Assembly: GCA_037349315.1 (NCBI GenBank)
Contig: JBAIAC010000024.1
Location: 34,149,501-34,213,500, forward strand
Direction of reading: 5' to 3'
DNA from: Chelydra serpentina
Taxonomy: Eukaryota; Chordata; Testudines; Chelydridae
DNA: 64,000 bases
Below the pieces are notes generated by a model. The model saw nothing but the letters and a program-made list of their open reading frames with translations. It searched no databases and was not told the origin of the DNA. The number at the start of each line of letters is the position of its first letter. The first letter of the stretch is position 1. The translations under genes were made by a program, and so were the position numbers. Of the stretch, positions 23,434 through 33,581 are shown piece by piece.

Positions 23434-24384
23434 ACGAGTGGACTTCCCTATCAGGGATTTTCTCCATTAACTACTAACTGGTTCGTGATCTCAACCTTTA
23501 GCCAGAGGTTTCTCAAACATTCGTGGATTTAAGTAAAATGCCTGATTTTGTGGAGAGACCCTGACTCACAAGCGTAGTACTCATGCTTTGTACAGGCCAC
23601 ACTCTGCTCCTTTTCCCAGGGTTTAGCTTAATAAAAGAATAAGACAAAGATCAGCTCACAGCTTCTCCAAGCAGCTTTACTGCTTCCAGAGTTCCCCCTC
23701 AAGACCTGCTCATCCCTCATCCCAAAGGGCCACTCCTCCCACCCAGCTGAGATCAAGAGTCACCTGCTTCAGAGTGTCAGCAGGACTGACTCAACCCTGT
23801 CCCAGCAGGATCAGCATCTGCTAACTGGGTGGGATGTTTCATGGAAACATTGCTAGCCTGTAACAGCTCTGAAAAGTTTCATTTAGAGTCAGATTGTAGA
23901 CTGGTCCTCCATGGCTGCACAGCAGCATAAAGGGAAAGCAACACACTTTACCCTGTAGCCTCTCTGCACATCCACTTCAGGTGTGCTGGGGAGTGCCATA
24001 TATGCATACCCTCTGCTCCCCCTCCATGCAGGTGAGAAGAGAGTGGTCAGAAAGAAAAAGGGCTGGATTGAGCCTTAGCTCCACATCCCATAATGCACTG
24101 CTAGTGTAGCTAAACTCGCATGAAGACGCAGTAAACTGCTACTAGTTAGGAGTCAGGGCCGGGAGCAGATTATTTCCCCCAGAAATAAGGGAGGAGCAGG
24201 GAAGAACTGAGACTACCTGAGTCACACTTCCTTTCCGCTCTGCTCCTGGGCTGGTACAGCTATATGCCACCCTGTCACAGAGGCCCACTCACCACTAGGG
24301 GCTCTTCCTCCTGGCCACTCTGAGGTACAGCTCCTTCCAGGTCTGAGTCTCTCTTCTGCTGTTTGCTGCACAGCCTGTTGGCAC
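23434..24384. other. No recognised gene
   Basis: C-rich non-coding stretch. No recognisable exon or repeat ends. Confidence 0.35.
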
Positions 24385-24508
24385 TAGGCTGACTGGACAG
24401 CAAGTGTGAAAAATCAGGACAGGGTGTGTGTGTGTGTGTGTGGGGGGGGGGGGTAATAGGCACCTATATAAGAAAAAGCCCCAAATATAGGGACACCTGG
24501 TCACCCTA
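24385..24508. mobile_element. hAT-type miniature element, TAGGGTGACC family
   Basis: Ends TAGGCTGACTGG and CCTGGTCACCCTA are inverted. Flanks GTTGGCAC (24377-24384) and GTTGCCAC (24509-24516) match at 7 of 8 bases. The interior shares AAGTGTGAAAAATC and CCTATATAAGAAAAAG with the element at 41716 and carries a (GT)n-G run near 24425-24452. Confidence 0.75.
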
Positions 24509-24516
24509 GTTGCCAC

Positions 24517-26024
24517 ATTCTCCCCCTCTCCTGGCACTGCAGCCTCCTATTCATGACTTGGCCTTGTGGCCAGGTCACGATCTGTTTCCCCTTTCCAGGG
24601 TACCAAAATGTATCCTGTCAAATGGGCTCAGGCAGTCTTCCCATTCACTGCCCAGCCAATAGGGGAACCCAGGCCTACCCCTATTCCAGGTTCCAGCTCA
24701 GGGGCCCTGTAATCAGCAGCCAAGGTTTGCACTAACTGCTGTTACCCTGAACTAGTCCTACCTTTCTAGTTCCCACCCCCATACAGACTCCCAGTTAGCC
24801 AGACCAAACTCCCCCCTCCCAGGGACTGACTTTGTCTACCCTTTATAGTCCTAAACACCCACACCGTGACTGAAAACTATTTCTCTGCACCCCTCCCCCT
24901 GTTCCTGTACAGCTGAGTCTCATCCAATCAATCCCTGCTCACTGTCTCCTTCTCCAGGTGCAGGCTGGGGAGTTAATTGGCCTATCTAGCCACCTTAACC
25001 CTTTCAGATCTTGTGTGGGGTGTCCATTCCATCACATACTCCTTACACAGAGCTAGGTTCACAGGCACAATATAGAAGGTACAGGCATTTTAATTGCATT
25101 ACAAAATAAGAACTTGTGCTATACTATGTATTTTCTGCAGTCCTTACTCAGGTAAGGCACTCATTAATATCAATGGGAGTTAGCCTGAAAAAGGCTGCAA
25201 GGTTTGACCAATAAACATTATCCCAAAATAACACGGTTCACCATGGAAACAATTGCTCATGGTAACTCAGCTCCTTTCAAGATATTGGCAGAAATTGCAC
25301 AAGATCCTTCAGTGAGTATGCGTCATTGTTGCATATATACTTTAAGGGCTCAATTATGCGCTCAGTTACAGTGGTGTAACTCCACTTGGTTGTAACTGAA
25401 GGCAGGATTGAGCCCATAATGGCAAGTTGAACTGAAAAAGAGTGGGTTCTCAGGAATATATTATATGAATAACATACCCAGTGCCAGGATACTGTTATGC
25501 TTTATAAAAAGATTCCCCCGAACCCGAGGAATTTGTGTCTATTCTCTCCATTGTCACTCACCAGGCCTTCAGGCATAGCTTTCAGATTTCTCCATGCATG
25601 TATGTGCACATTTGCTGTCTATAGTGCAAAGTTTTGCTGCTAAATATTGATGTTAATTTCTGTCTTTTTATTTCATAAACTTTCATTCTAGCTCTGTATA
25701 TTAAAAACTGCTGCTCTCACTAGCTAGGGTGACCTCATGTGCAGCACGTTGCCACTCTTGAAATATTTTGCTGTGTGTAACCATCCCGAATTGGTCAAAA
25801 TAAACATGGCCATGCCAGAGGCCATCTTCTCTTCTATGTGAAGAGGTATCCTGGTCTCACTAAGGATGCTTTGTGAGCTAGCGTCTTTGGATGTTTAAAA
25901 GTGATTCCTCCTAGCACATCCATCTGGTAACCATTGCCTGAGCACTTCTGGTGCTCCCCAAGTCCTACAGAGTGTATTCACCAAGATAGCCAGTTGTCTT
26001 CTCTAAAGGACTCGCTGACACATG
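24517..26024. other. No recognised gene
   Basis: No exon visible; short frames only. No clear repeat family. Confidence 0.35.
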
Positions 26025-26032
26025 GGATGCAC

Positions 26033-26341
26033 CATAGGCGCCGACTCCATGGGTGCTCCGGGGCTGGAGCACCCACGGGGAAAAATTGCTCCCTGCCATT
26101 CCTGGGGCCCGCGCCCAGCTCCCCGCCAGTCCCAGGACCCGCGGCAAGCTTACCTCAGCACGGGGAGACGTTGCGGGGCCCCGCCCCCGACGCTGGGCGA
26201 TGTTGCGTCGGCGTCAGGGCCCGGCGTCGGGGGCGGGGCCCCGCCACGTTGCCCGGCGTCGGGACATGGCGTTGGGATGGGGCTCCGCCCCTGACGCCGG
26301 GCGTCAGCCCCCACCGGCGCCACCGGAAGTCGGCGCCTATG
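26033..26341. mobile_element. hAT-type miniature element, CATAGGCGCCGACTCC family
   Basis: Ends CATAGGCGCCGACTCC and AAGTCGGCGCCTATG are inverted. The 8 bases GGATGCAC stand at 26025-26032 and 26342-26349 without mismatch. The interior contains a perfect 21-bp inverted repeat (26173-26193 and 26224-26244) and repeated GGCGTC/GACGCC words. Frames on both strands here are composition effects. It lies about 60 bp upstream of the PLE at 26395. Confidence 0.92.
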
Positions 26342-26693
26342 GGATGCACTAAGATATTTGGCCCACTACTGCTACCATCTCCACCTCCAAATATAGCCTA
26401 AAAAACCAGTTTCTTGTCCTGGTGCACTACATCATGAATAGGTCAGAATATGAAGAAGAGGCTGCTAGGCAGCTGTCTAACACCACATTCTACAGGCCAT
26501 TACCCTCTGATCCCACTGAGGGTTACCAAAAAAAACTATACCATCTGCTCAAGAAACTTCCTGAAAAAGCTCAGGAACAAATCTGCACAGACACACCCCT
26601 AGAACCCCGACCAGGGGTATTCTATCTGCTACCCAAGATCCATAAAACTGGAAATCCTGGACCCCCCCATCATCTCAGGCATTGGCACCCGCG

Positions 26694-27502
26694 GCCTTTT
26701 TTAGCCCAGCCGCCTGCCTCTCAGCTGTGCGGCGGGCGGCGGGGGGACCACAAGGGAAAGCGCCGGAAGGAGGTGCAGCGTGAGACGGCCGCGGCCCAGG
26801 TGGGCAGAGCGAGGTCACGCAAGTGGCCGGGCTGAGGCAGCGGGGCCGGCAGCCGCCCCGCGTCCCGTCCCGCCCCCGGCCGTGAGCCCAGCCCCGGCCG
26901 CTCCGGATGTGATCGCTGGCTGGGCAGGAGGAGAGCGCTGCCTCCTGCCTGCGCAGTGCCTAGCGCAGCCTGCGGATCCCGGCCCGCATGAGGAGCAGCC
27001 AGCGCTGGCCAGGTGAGCTGAGGGCAAGCGGGGGCCACCTCCTGGCCCCGGAGCGCAGCGCGCAGCCCCGGCTACCGCACCTGGGGCGGTGCCGCGTGGC
27101 AGGGACAGGCCGGCCTGGGCCAGGAGGCGGTCCCCGCTTGCCTTTGGCTCGGCCCGGCCGGCGCTGGCTGCTCCCGGCTGGGGGCAGGATGGGACGCGGG
27201 GCGGCTGCTGGCCCCGCTGCCTCGGCCCAGCCAGTTGCGCGACCTCACTCTGCCCACCTGGGCCGCGGCCGTCTCACGCTGCACCTCCCTCCGGCACTTT
27301 CCCCCACGGCCCCCCCGCGGCACAGCCGAGAGGCGGCTGGCTGGGCTAAAAAAAGCTGCAGCTTTTCGGCTGGGCTAAAAAAAGCCGCGGCTTTTCGGCG
27401 GGCAGGGGGGCCGGCGGGGAGCTGCCGGTGGGTGCTCAGCACCCACCAATTTTGCCCCGTGAGTGCTCCAGCCCTGGAGCACACGCGGAGTCGGCGCCTA
27501 TG
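26694..27502 (-). mobile_element. GC-rich palindromic block ending in a hAT-type terminus
   Basis: The right end, read on the - strand, opens CATAGGCGCCGACTCCGC and continues GGGCTGGAGCACTCACGGGG, matching the left ends at 6217, 26033 and 45380. The opposite end is missing, and no 8-bp duplication is present. The body is an imperfect palindrome: left arm about 26694-26880, right arm about 27176-27366, loop about 295 bp. GGCTGGGCTAAAAAAAGC occurs twice in tandem near 27346-27395. GC content and CpG count are like a CpG island. It was probably captured host DNA inside a hAT-derived element, which is inference. Confidence 0.65.
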
Positions 27503-28013
27503 CAAGGATCTACAACCTATCCTGAAGGATGATCCCTCACTCTCACAGATCTTGGGAGACAGGCCAGTCCTTGCTTACAGACAGCCCCCCAACCTGAAGC
27601 AAATACTCACCAGCAACCACACAGCACACAACAAAAACACTAATCCAGGAACCTATCCTTGCAATAAAGCCTGTTGCCAACTCTGTCCACATATCTATTC
27701 AAGGGACACCATCATAGAACCTAATCACATCAGCCACACCATCAGGGGCTCATTCACCTGCACATCTACCAATGTGATATATGCCATCATGTGCCAGCAA
27801 TGCCTCTCTGCCATGTACATTGGCCAACCCGGACAGTCCCTATGCAAAAGAATAAATGGACACAAATCAGACATAAAGAATTATAACATTCAAAAACCAG
27901 GCGGAGAACACTTCAGCCTCCCTGGACACTCAGTTACAGACTTAAAGTCACAATTCTTCAACAAAAAAACTTCAAAAACAGAATCCAATGAGAAACTGCA
28001 GAACTGGAATTAA
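26988..28013 (+). pseudogene. Chimeric open frame: GC-rich block fused to PLE endonuclease
   Basis: An uninterrupted 341-codon frame. Residues about 1-170 come from the GC-rich block and are rich in Gly, Ala, Arg and Pro without a known domain. From about residue 172 the frame enters PLE sequence: DLQPILKDDPSLSQILGD, CNKACCQLC, VIYAIMCQQC, MYIGQPGQSLCKRINGHKSD and EHFSLPGHSVTDLK. The GIY-YIG core is recognisable, with T to P in YIGQ(T)G and R to C before KRINGH. The last 20 residues follow a frameshift. It is probably an accident of insertion, because the upstream half is composition-driven. Confidence 0.55.
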
Positions 28014-28314
28014 TTTGCAAACTGGACACCATTAAATTAGGCTTGAATAAAGACTGGGAGTGGATGGGTTATTACACAAACTAAAACTATTTCCCCTAGC
28101 TAATTTCCCCCCTACTGTTACTCACACCTTCTTGTCAACTGTTTGAAATGGTTCCATCCTGATTATCACTAGAAAAGTTTTTTTTTCTCCTGCTGATAAT
28201 AGCCCACCTTAATTGATTTATCTCGTTAGAGTTGGTATGGCAACCCCCATCTTTTCATGTTCTCTGTATATCTATATATATATATATCTATATATATCTT
28301 CTTACTGTATTTTC

Positions 28315-28375
28315 CACTCCATGCATCTGATGAAGTGGGTTTTAGCCCATGAAAGCTTATGCCCAAATAAATTTG
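28315..28375 (+). ncRNA. Hammerhead-ribozyme-like core in PLE 3' region
   Basis: Box 1 is the exact consensus CTGATGA (28327-28333). Stem II is GTGGG (28335-28339) with CCCAT (28346-28350), one G-T wobble. Box 2 is GAAA (28351-28354). Stem III is AGC-TTAT-GCC, so the pair next to the cleavage site is A-C rather than A-U; the following base is C, which would permit cleavage. No clear stem I. One key change only, so this copy is the closer to a working motif, but still probably impaired. Confidence 0.5.
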
Positions 28376-28449
28376 TTAGTCTCTAAGGTGCCACAAGTAC
28401 TCCTCGTTTTTTTTGCTGATACAGACTAACACGGCTACCACTCTGAAAC

Positions 28450-28789
28450 CTACATCACTTGAGGCTCTCTTCACATTTTCAAGGTGAGAAACAGACACAA
28501 GCTGTGGTGTGCAATGCCCTTTCCTTCATCCAACAGGGACAGTCAGACTCATCCAAAAAGGCGAGATCACTCAGGCAGCCAACCAAGTATCATATCATAT
28601 GCTTCCATATTAGCATCCATCTCAGTACTTATATCCTCTTCCCCCCAGTCACCATAGAATTGGAAGATTCTAACCTATCAAAGATTAAACCTCATTAAAC
28701 ACACATGGGTTACAGAGGGTGGCTTACTGAATACATAAATTACGGTTCATTTGGTCACTCCAACCTGCTAAGAGAGTGGGTTGTAGGCA
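28450..28789. other. No recognised feature
   Basis: About 340 bases without an exon or repeat that I recognise. Confidence 0.35.
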
Positions 28790-29110
28790 GTCAGGCCTAG
28801 TGGCCAGACCAGGACATCAGAACCAGAGTCAGGGTCTGAATGCCAAAGCCAAGGGTTAAGACAGAGTCATCATCAGAAACCAGGGCTCAGGATCAGAACT
28901 GCAATCAGAGTCCAAATTCCAGAGCCCAGGGTTGAGACAAAGTCAGAGCTGGAAATCAGAGCTGAGGGTCAGAACTGGATTACCTGGAGTCAGAGAAGGC
29001 AGGAGCAGGGCTGGTTTCAGAGGCAGGAGCAAGTCTGGGACAAGACTGGAACAAGGCCAGGTGCAGGGCAGGGTCAAGGCTGGCGCAGAGCAGAAGCAGG
29101 GCTTGGAGTG
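28790..29110 (+). repeat. Degenerate repeats of CAGAGTCAG-like words
   Basis: The words CAGAGTCAG, CAGAACCAG, GGGTCAGAAC and AGCAGGGC recur with irregular spacing. The + strand is purine-rich. It may be the remains of a repeat with internal tandem structure; I cannot assign a class. Confidence 0.35.
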
Positions 29111-29524
29111 AGGCAAGCACAGGAAGACAGAGAATCCACAGCCAAGTCCATTGAACAGCTAGTGAGCTACTGCTGCTGCTCTTGGGCTTAAGAACTGGCC
29201 AGCTAGCTTCCTCAGCCAATCAGGCAGGACTAGGTAGGCCACCAGGAGACTGAACAAACAGAGTTGCAGGTCCTCACTCCTGACATGACTTGGATAAATA
29301 TGGCCATTTTACAGGTAATATATTTCAATGAGCACTGGTTTGGAGGCATGAACCTATCACAGATCCAATGGTGATGAGTAATTCAAATATCTGCCCTCTC
29401 AAGTTTTAATGACACTTTCTGTGCCAACAAGAGATAACATGGAATTGCTGTTCTGCTGTAGAAAAGGAGCCCTAAAGAGGAAGCCTAAGAAACAGACAAG
29501 AAAGGTAACAGGCATGCAAATTAC

Positions 29525-30374
29525 TAGGGCTATCAATTAATCGCAGTTAACTCACACGATTAACTCAAAAAAATTAATCACGATTAATCGCAGTTAAACA
29601 CTAAAATACCAATTGAAATGTATTAAATATTTTTGGATGTTTTTCTACATTTTCAAATATATTGATTTCAATTATAACACAGAATACAAAGTGTACACTG
29701 CTCACTTTATATTATTATTTTTTATTACAAATATTTGCACTGTAAAAATGATAAACAAAAGAAATAGTATTTTTCAGTTCACCTCAGACAAGAACTGTAG
29801 TGCAATCTCTTTATCACGAAAATGCAACTTACAAATATAGATTTTTTTATTACTGCACTCAAAAACAAAACAATGTAAAACTTTAGAGCCTACAAGTCCA
29901 CTCAGTCTTATTTCTTGTTCAGTCGGTCGCTAAGACAAACAAGTTTGTTTACATTTACAAGAGATAATGCTGCCCACTTCTTATTTACAATCTCACCAGA
30001 AAGTGAGAACTCACTGGACTTGTAGGCTCTATTGAATGCAGTTATTTTTTATACATAATTCTACATTTGCAAGTTCAACTTTCATTATAAAGAGATTGCA
30101 CTACAGTACTTGTATTAGGTGAATTGAAAAATACAATTTCTTTTGTTTTTTACAGTGCAAATATTTGTAATAAAAAATAAATATAATGTGAGCACTGTAC
30201 ACTTTGTATTCCATGTTGTAATTGAAATTAATATATTTGAAAATGTAGAAAACATCCCAAAATATTTAAATAAATGGTATTCTATTATTGTTTAACAGTG
30301 CGATAAATTGCACTATTAATTTTTTTAATTGTGCAATTAATTGTGATTAATTTTTTAATCATTTGACAGCCCTA
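29525..30374. mobile_element. 850-bp fold-back element, hAT-type
   Basis: Ends TAGGGCTATCAATTAATC and the matching ATTTGACAGCCCTA are inverted. The flanks CAAATTAC at 29517-29524 and 30375-30382 are identical, an 8-bp duplication. Nearly the whole element folds on itself: about 29525-29905 pairs with about 30010-30374, for example CAAATATATTGATTTCAATT with AATTGAAATTAATATATTTG. The loop near 29906-30009 is unique. Sequence is AT-rich; the small + strand frame at 29613 is not a gene. Confidence 0.85.
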
Positions 30375-30785
30375 CAAATTACCCACTCACTGTACTAGGG
30401 ACAAGGTCATCTTCAATCCTTAAATAAAGATTTTTTGGAGAGCAAGTCTGGTGACAGCAGTCACAGGGATTCACATGTTCCAACGGTACATATAAAAGCT
30501 GCTGCAGTTGAAAAACTCTTTAAAAAGCAGTTTTAAAAAATGGGATTGGGTGACTGAATTGGCTAACTACTGCAAACCATCAAACTGGTACCAGGCCCGG
30601 CCTCTTAGAACTCCCTTGATGACTTTAATCAGTGGTGCTTGTGGCTTTTACTTCGAAGTATTCTTTTCCTGATTCTTCTCCCTCTTACTGCAGTAATCAG
30701 GAGTAACTCCAATGAGGTCAATAGCCCCAATTCCCTTGTGTGTGGAGTCTGCTTTGTGCTAATACACCTGGCACAAAGTGAACTT

Positions 30786-32520
30786 ACAACCATAGAACCA
30801 TAGGGTTAGAATGGACCACAAGGATCATTTGGTCTAACCTCCTGCCAAGATACAGGATTTGTTGTGTCTAAGGCCAGGGGTGGGCAAACTACGCGGACCA
30901 CACGGCTTGGCCCCGCTCCGGTGCTCCAGCCGGGGCGCTGAGTCGGGGGCTGCACCAGCGGCTTGGCCCCGCTCCAGCTGGGGTGCAGGGTTGGGGCCGT
31001 ACCATGCGGCTCCCTGAAGCTGCAGCATGGCCCCACTCCAGCTCCTATGCGCTCCAATGGGAGCTGCAGTGGCAGTGCCTGTGGACAGGGCAGCGCGCAG
31101 AGCCACCTGGCCGCGCCTCCGCATAGGAGCTGGAGAAGGGACATGCCACTGCTTCTGGGAGCCACTTGAGGTAAGCGCCACCCACAGCCTGCACCCCTGA
31201 GCCTCTCTCCACACCCCAACCCCCTGCCCCAGCCCTGATCCCCCTCCTGCTCTCCAAACCCCTCGATCCCAGCCCAGAGCACCCTCCTACACCCCAAACT
31301 CATCCCCAGCCCCACCCCAGAGCCCGCACCCCAATCCCAATTTTGTGAGCATTCATGGCCCGCCATATACTTTCTATTCCCCGATGTGGCCCTTGGGCCA
31401 AAAGTTTGCCCACCCCTGGTCTAAACCATTCAAGACAGATGGCACTCCAGCCTCTTTTTGAAAACCTCCAGTGAAGGAGATTCCACAACCTCCCGAGGCA
31501 ATTTGTTCCATTGTCCTACTGTTCTTACAGTTAGGAAATTTAGTTTGAACCCATTGCCTCTTGTCCTGCCCTCTGTGGCAAGAGAGAACAATTTTTTCTC
31601 CACCTTTTTTATGGCAGGCCTTCAAGTTTTGAAGACTGCTATCATGTCACCACCCTTAACCTCATCTTTTCCAAACTAAACATACGCAGTTCCTCCAGCC
31701 TTTGCTCATATGGCTTGCGTTCCATCTTTTTGACCATCTTCATCGCCCACCTCTGGATCCTTTCCAGGTTCTATACATCCTTTCTATACATTGGTGACCA
31801 AAATTGGACACAGAAGTACAGCTGATGCCTAATCAGTGCCGAGTAGATCAGTACTATCACCTCCCGTGACTTGTATGCTATGCCTCTATTAATGCAACCT
31901 TAAATTGCATTTGCTTTTTTTGTAACAGCATCGCACTGTTGACTCATGTTGAGGTTGTGATCCACCACAACTCCCAGATCCTTCTCAGCAGTGCTGCTGC
32001 CAAGCCAATTTCCCCCCATTCTGTATTTGTACATTTGGGAAGTGTAGCACCTTGTCTTTGTGTAATTTAATTTTGTTGTCTATAGCCCAGTTCTCCAATT
32101 TATCAAGATGCATTTGAATTTTAGTTCTATCCTCCAAAAATTGATCAGTATGCCCTCTATTCCGACAACCAGGTCATTAATAAAGATGTTAAACAACTGC
32201 GAACACAGAGTAACTACTACTGAATGAAGTCAGATTGGAAGGAGCTCTCGAGTGGGGTTCCACAGGGGTTCTGGGTCCAGTGTTATTTAATCACGTATGC
32301 ATTCACTTAATGGTAGTTCTACTGAGCCTGCATTTCTCCAGCTTACTTACAGAATGTCTTGTGCGACTGTGTCAAAAGCCTTGCTAAAGTCCAGGTATAT
32401 TATGTCCATTGCATTCCCCCTACCCACCAAACCAGTTACCTTGTCAAAGTGGCCCCAGCCACTTGTAAATTCCCCCCTTGTTATGCTTCTGGAGCGCTGC
32501 AACTTTGGATCTTACTCTTG
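30786..32520 (-). pseudogene. Old CR1 LINE, 3' part, rearranged
   Basis: On the - strand the 3' end begins near 30786 and reads into the C-terminal CR1 frame. Blocks visible in the complement include a [18 protein letters not shown] C-terminus near 31430-31520 and DKVTGLVGRGNAMDIIYLDF near 32380-32450, the latter being palm-region sequence. A short piece at about 32235-32290 is in the opposite orientation and gives SGVPQG, a reverse-transcriptase motif, so part has been inverted. Many stops. The copy is split by a hAT element (30875-31418). Confidence 0.72.
30875..31418. mobile_element. hAT-type element nested in CR1
   Basis: Ends CAGGGGTGGGCAAACT and AGTTTGCCCACCCCTG are a perfect 16-bp inverted repeat. 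The flanks TCTAAGGC and TCTAAACC (reading one base further at the right) agree at 6 of 8, and the CR1 sequence rejoins cleanly across the element. Interior is GC-rich with CpG-containing segments; long frames on the - strand are composition effects. The ends match the widespread hAT-Charlie style. Confidence 0.8.
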
Positions 32521-33503
32521 AAAAGCCAATAGCTCTGCAGGTCCTTCTCCTCCGCTCTCACCTCCACCCTTGGGCAGACGTGTTCAACCAGCCCACAGAC
32601 CCCGCAGCCAATGATGTGCATATCTGCCACCTGCTGGTTACCCACCACCAGGGCAGCCTCCTATTTCCCCTATGCTGAGGGGGCAGGAGGAGGAGGAACC
32701 ACTGGACTCACCTTCACACCACTCCTGCCTTCCCCACCAGGCCACCACGCCCTGCATGTGAGGAGGGGCCTGCTGGAGCTACTTTTGTCCCTGCAATGGA
32801 GGAGGTGGGGAATCATTGCTACCCCTGATGTCCCACTTGTGGGATGGGTGGAGCCACAGTCACCTGCTGCACCTGGCCATTCTCTTTTCAGAGCTTCCTA
32901 CTTACCTTCCCCTTGTGCTCCCCAGGAATATCAGGGCCCATTTACCCCTCAGCTGCTGAACCTAACTCCTACCACCTTACCTCCTTCCTGCCCATCTTCC
33001 CCTGATCCCATCTCTGCTGCCCACCTGATTTCCCGGCCCAGCCCGAATACTCCAAACCAATACATCCAGGAGGGAAAGGGTTAAGGTGGCTGGAGCACGC
33101 TCCCCTCCTCCTGTAGGATAATGGGGCCCCTTCCTTTTCCCTGGAGTAGGTTTCTTGACGTCAAGCCCATGAATATTGTACGAAGCTTCAGGATTGTAAG
33201 TGCAGCGGATCCTCCTCGGGCAGAGAAAGCCAGGGCTCTGTGCTGGGGGTGGAAGCCATTGCAGCAGCTTTGGGGAAAGAAGGAAGGAAGGAAGGAAATC
33301 TCTCTCGCAGCAGAGAAGAGGCTTTGGGCTGCCTGCGTGTGGCACAAGGGATTGCTGCAAAGCGGGAAGCTTCCCGCTGTGCTCTCCAGAGGTGCCTCTG
33401 GGGCATGTGACATCCACACAAGGCACCGGAGCGGGAGGAGAGGAAGCCTGCTTCGAAGCACTCATCCCCACCCCTGAAAGAAGAGCTCAGCCCCTTAGCC
33501 AGC
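32521..33503 (+). promoter_or_regulatory. Region upstream of PLPPR4 exon 1, including 5' untranslated sequence
   Basis: C-rich sequence with no repeat that I can name. The transcription start is not evident; I see no clear TATA box. The frame of exon 1 is closed upstream by TGA at 33408-33410, and no ATG occurs in that frame between this stop and 33504, so an extended N-terminus like the longer mammalian isoform is not encoded here without another exon. A + strand frame at 33200-33589 overlaps exon 1 in a different frame and has no support. Confidence 0.35.
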
Positions 33504-33581
33504 ATGTCTGCAAAGGAGAGGCAAAAAGGCAAAGTGACCAAGGACAGCGTCACTCTATTGCCCTGCTTTTATTTTGTGGAG
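33504..33581 (+). CDS. PLPPR4 exon 1 (coding part)
   Basis: Encodes residues 1-26, starting [15 protein letters not shown] and ending LPCFYFVE, then donor GTGAGT at 33582. The ATG at 33504 is the first in frame after the stop at 33408. The exon ends on a codon boundary (phase 0). Confidence 0.92.

Larger units (their letters stand above)
26395..28449 (+). mobile_element. Composite Penelope-like element with replaced reverse-transcriptase region
   Basis: The left piece (26395 to about 26693) encodes the N-terminal end of a PLE reverse transcriptase, with IMNRSEY, RQLSNTTFYRPLPSDP and the hallmark FYLLPKIHK. The piece from 27503 to 28449 encodes the end of the protein (PILKDDPSLSQILGDRPV onward), the GIY-YIG domain, untranslated region, (TA)n patch near 28266-28298, hammerhead-like core and CGGCTACCACTCTGAAA tail. 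Between them the palm of the enzyme is missing and an 810-bp GC-rich block stands in its place. The element cannot be active. Confidence 0.82.

Noticed and set aside
29613..29840. 75-codon frame
   Set aside because: It is an AT-rich frame inside the arm of the fold-back element and has no family match.
30806..31366. 186-codon - strand frame
   Set aside because: It spans the GC-rich interior of a hAT-type element and stops at its edges.
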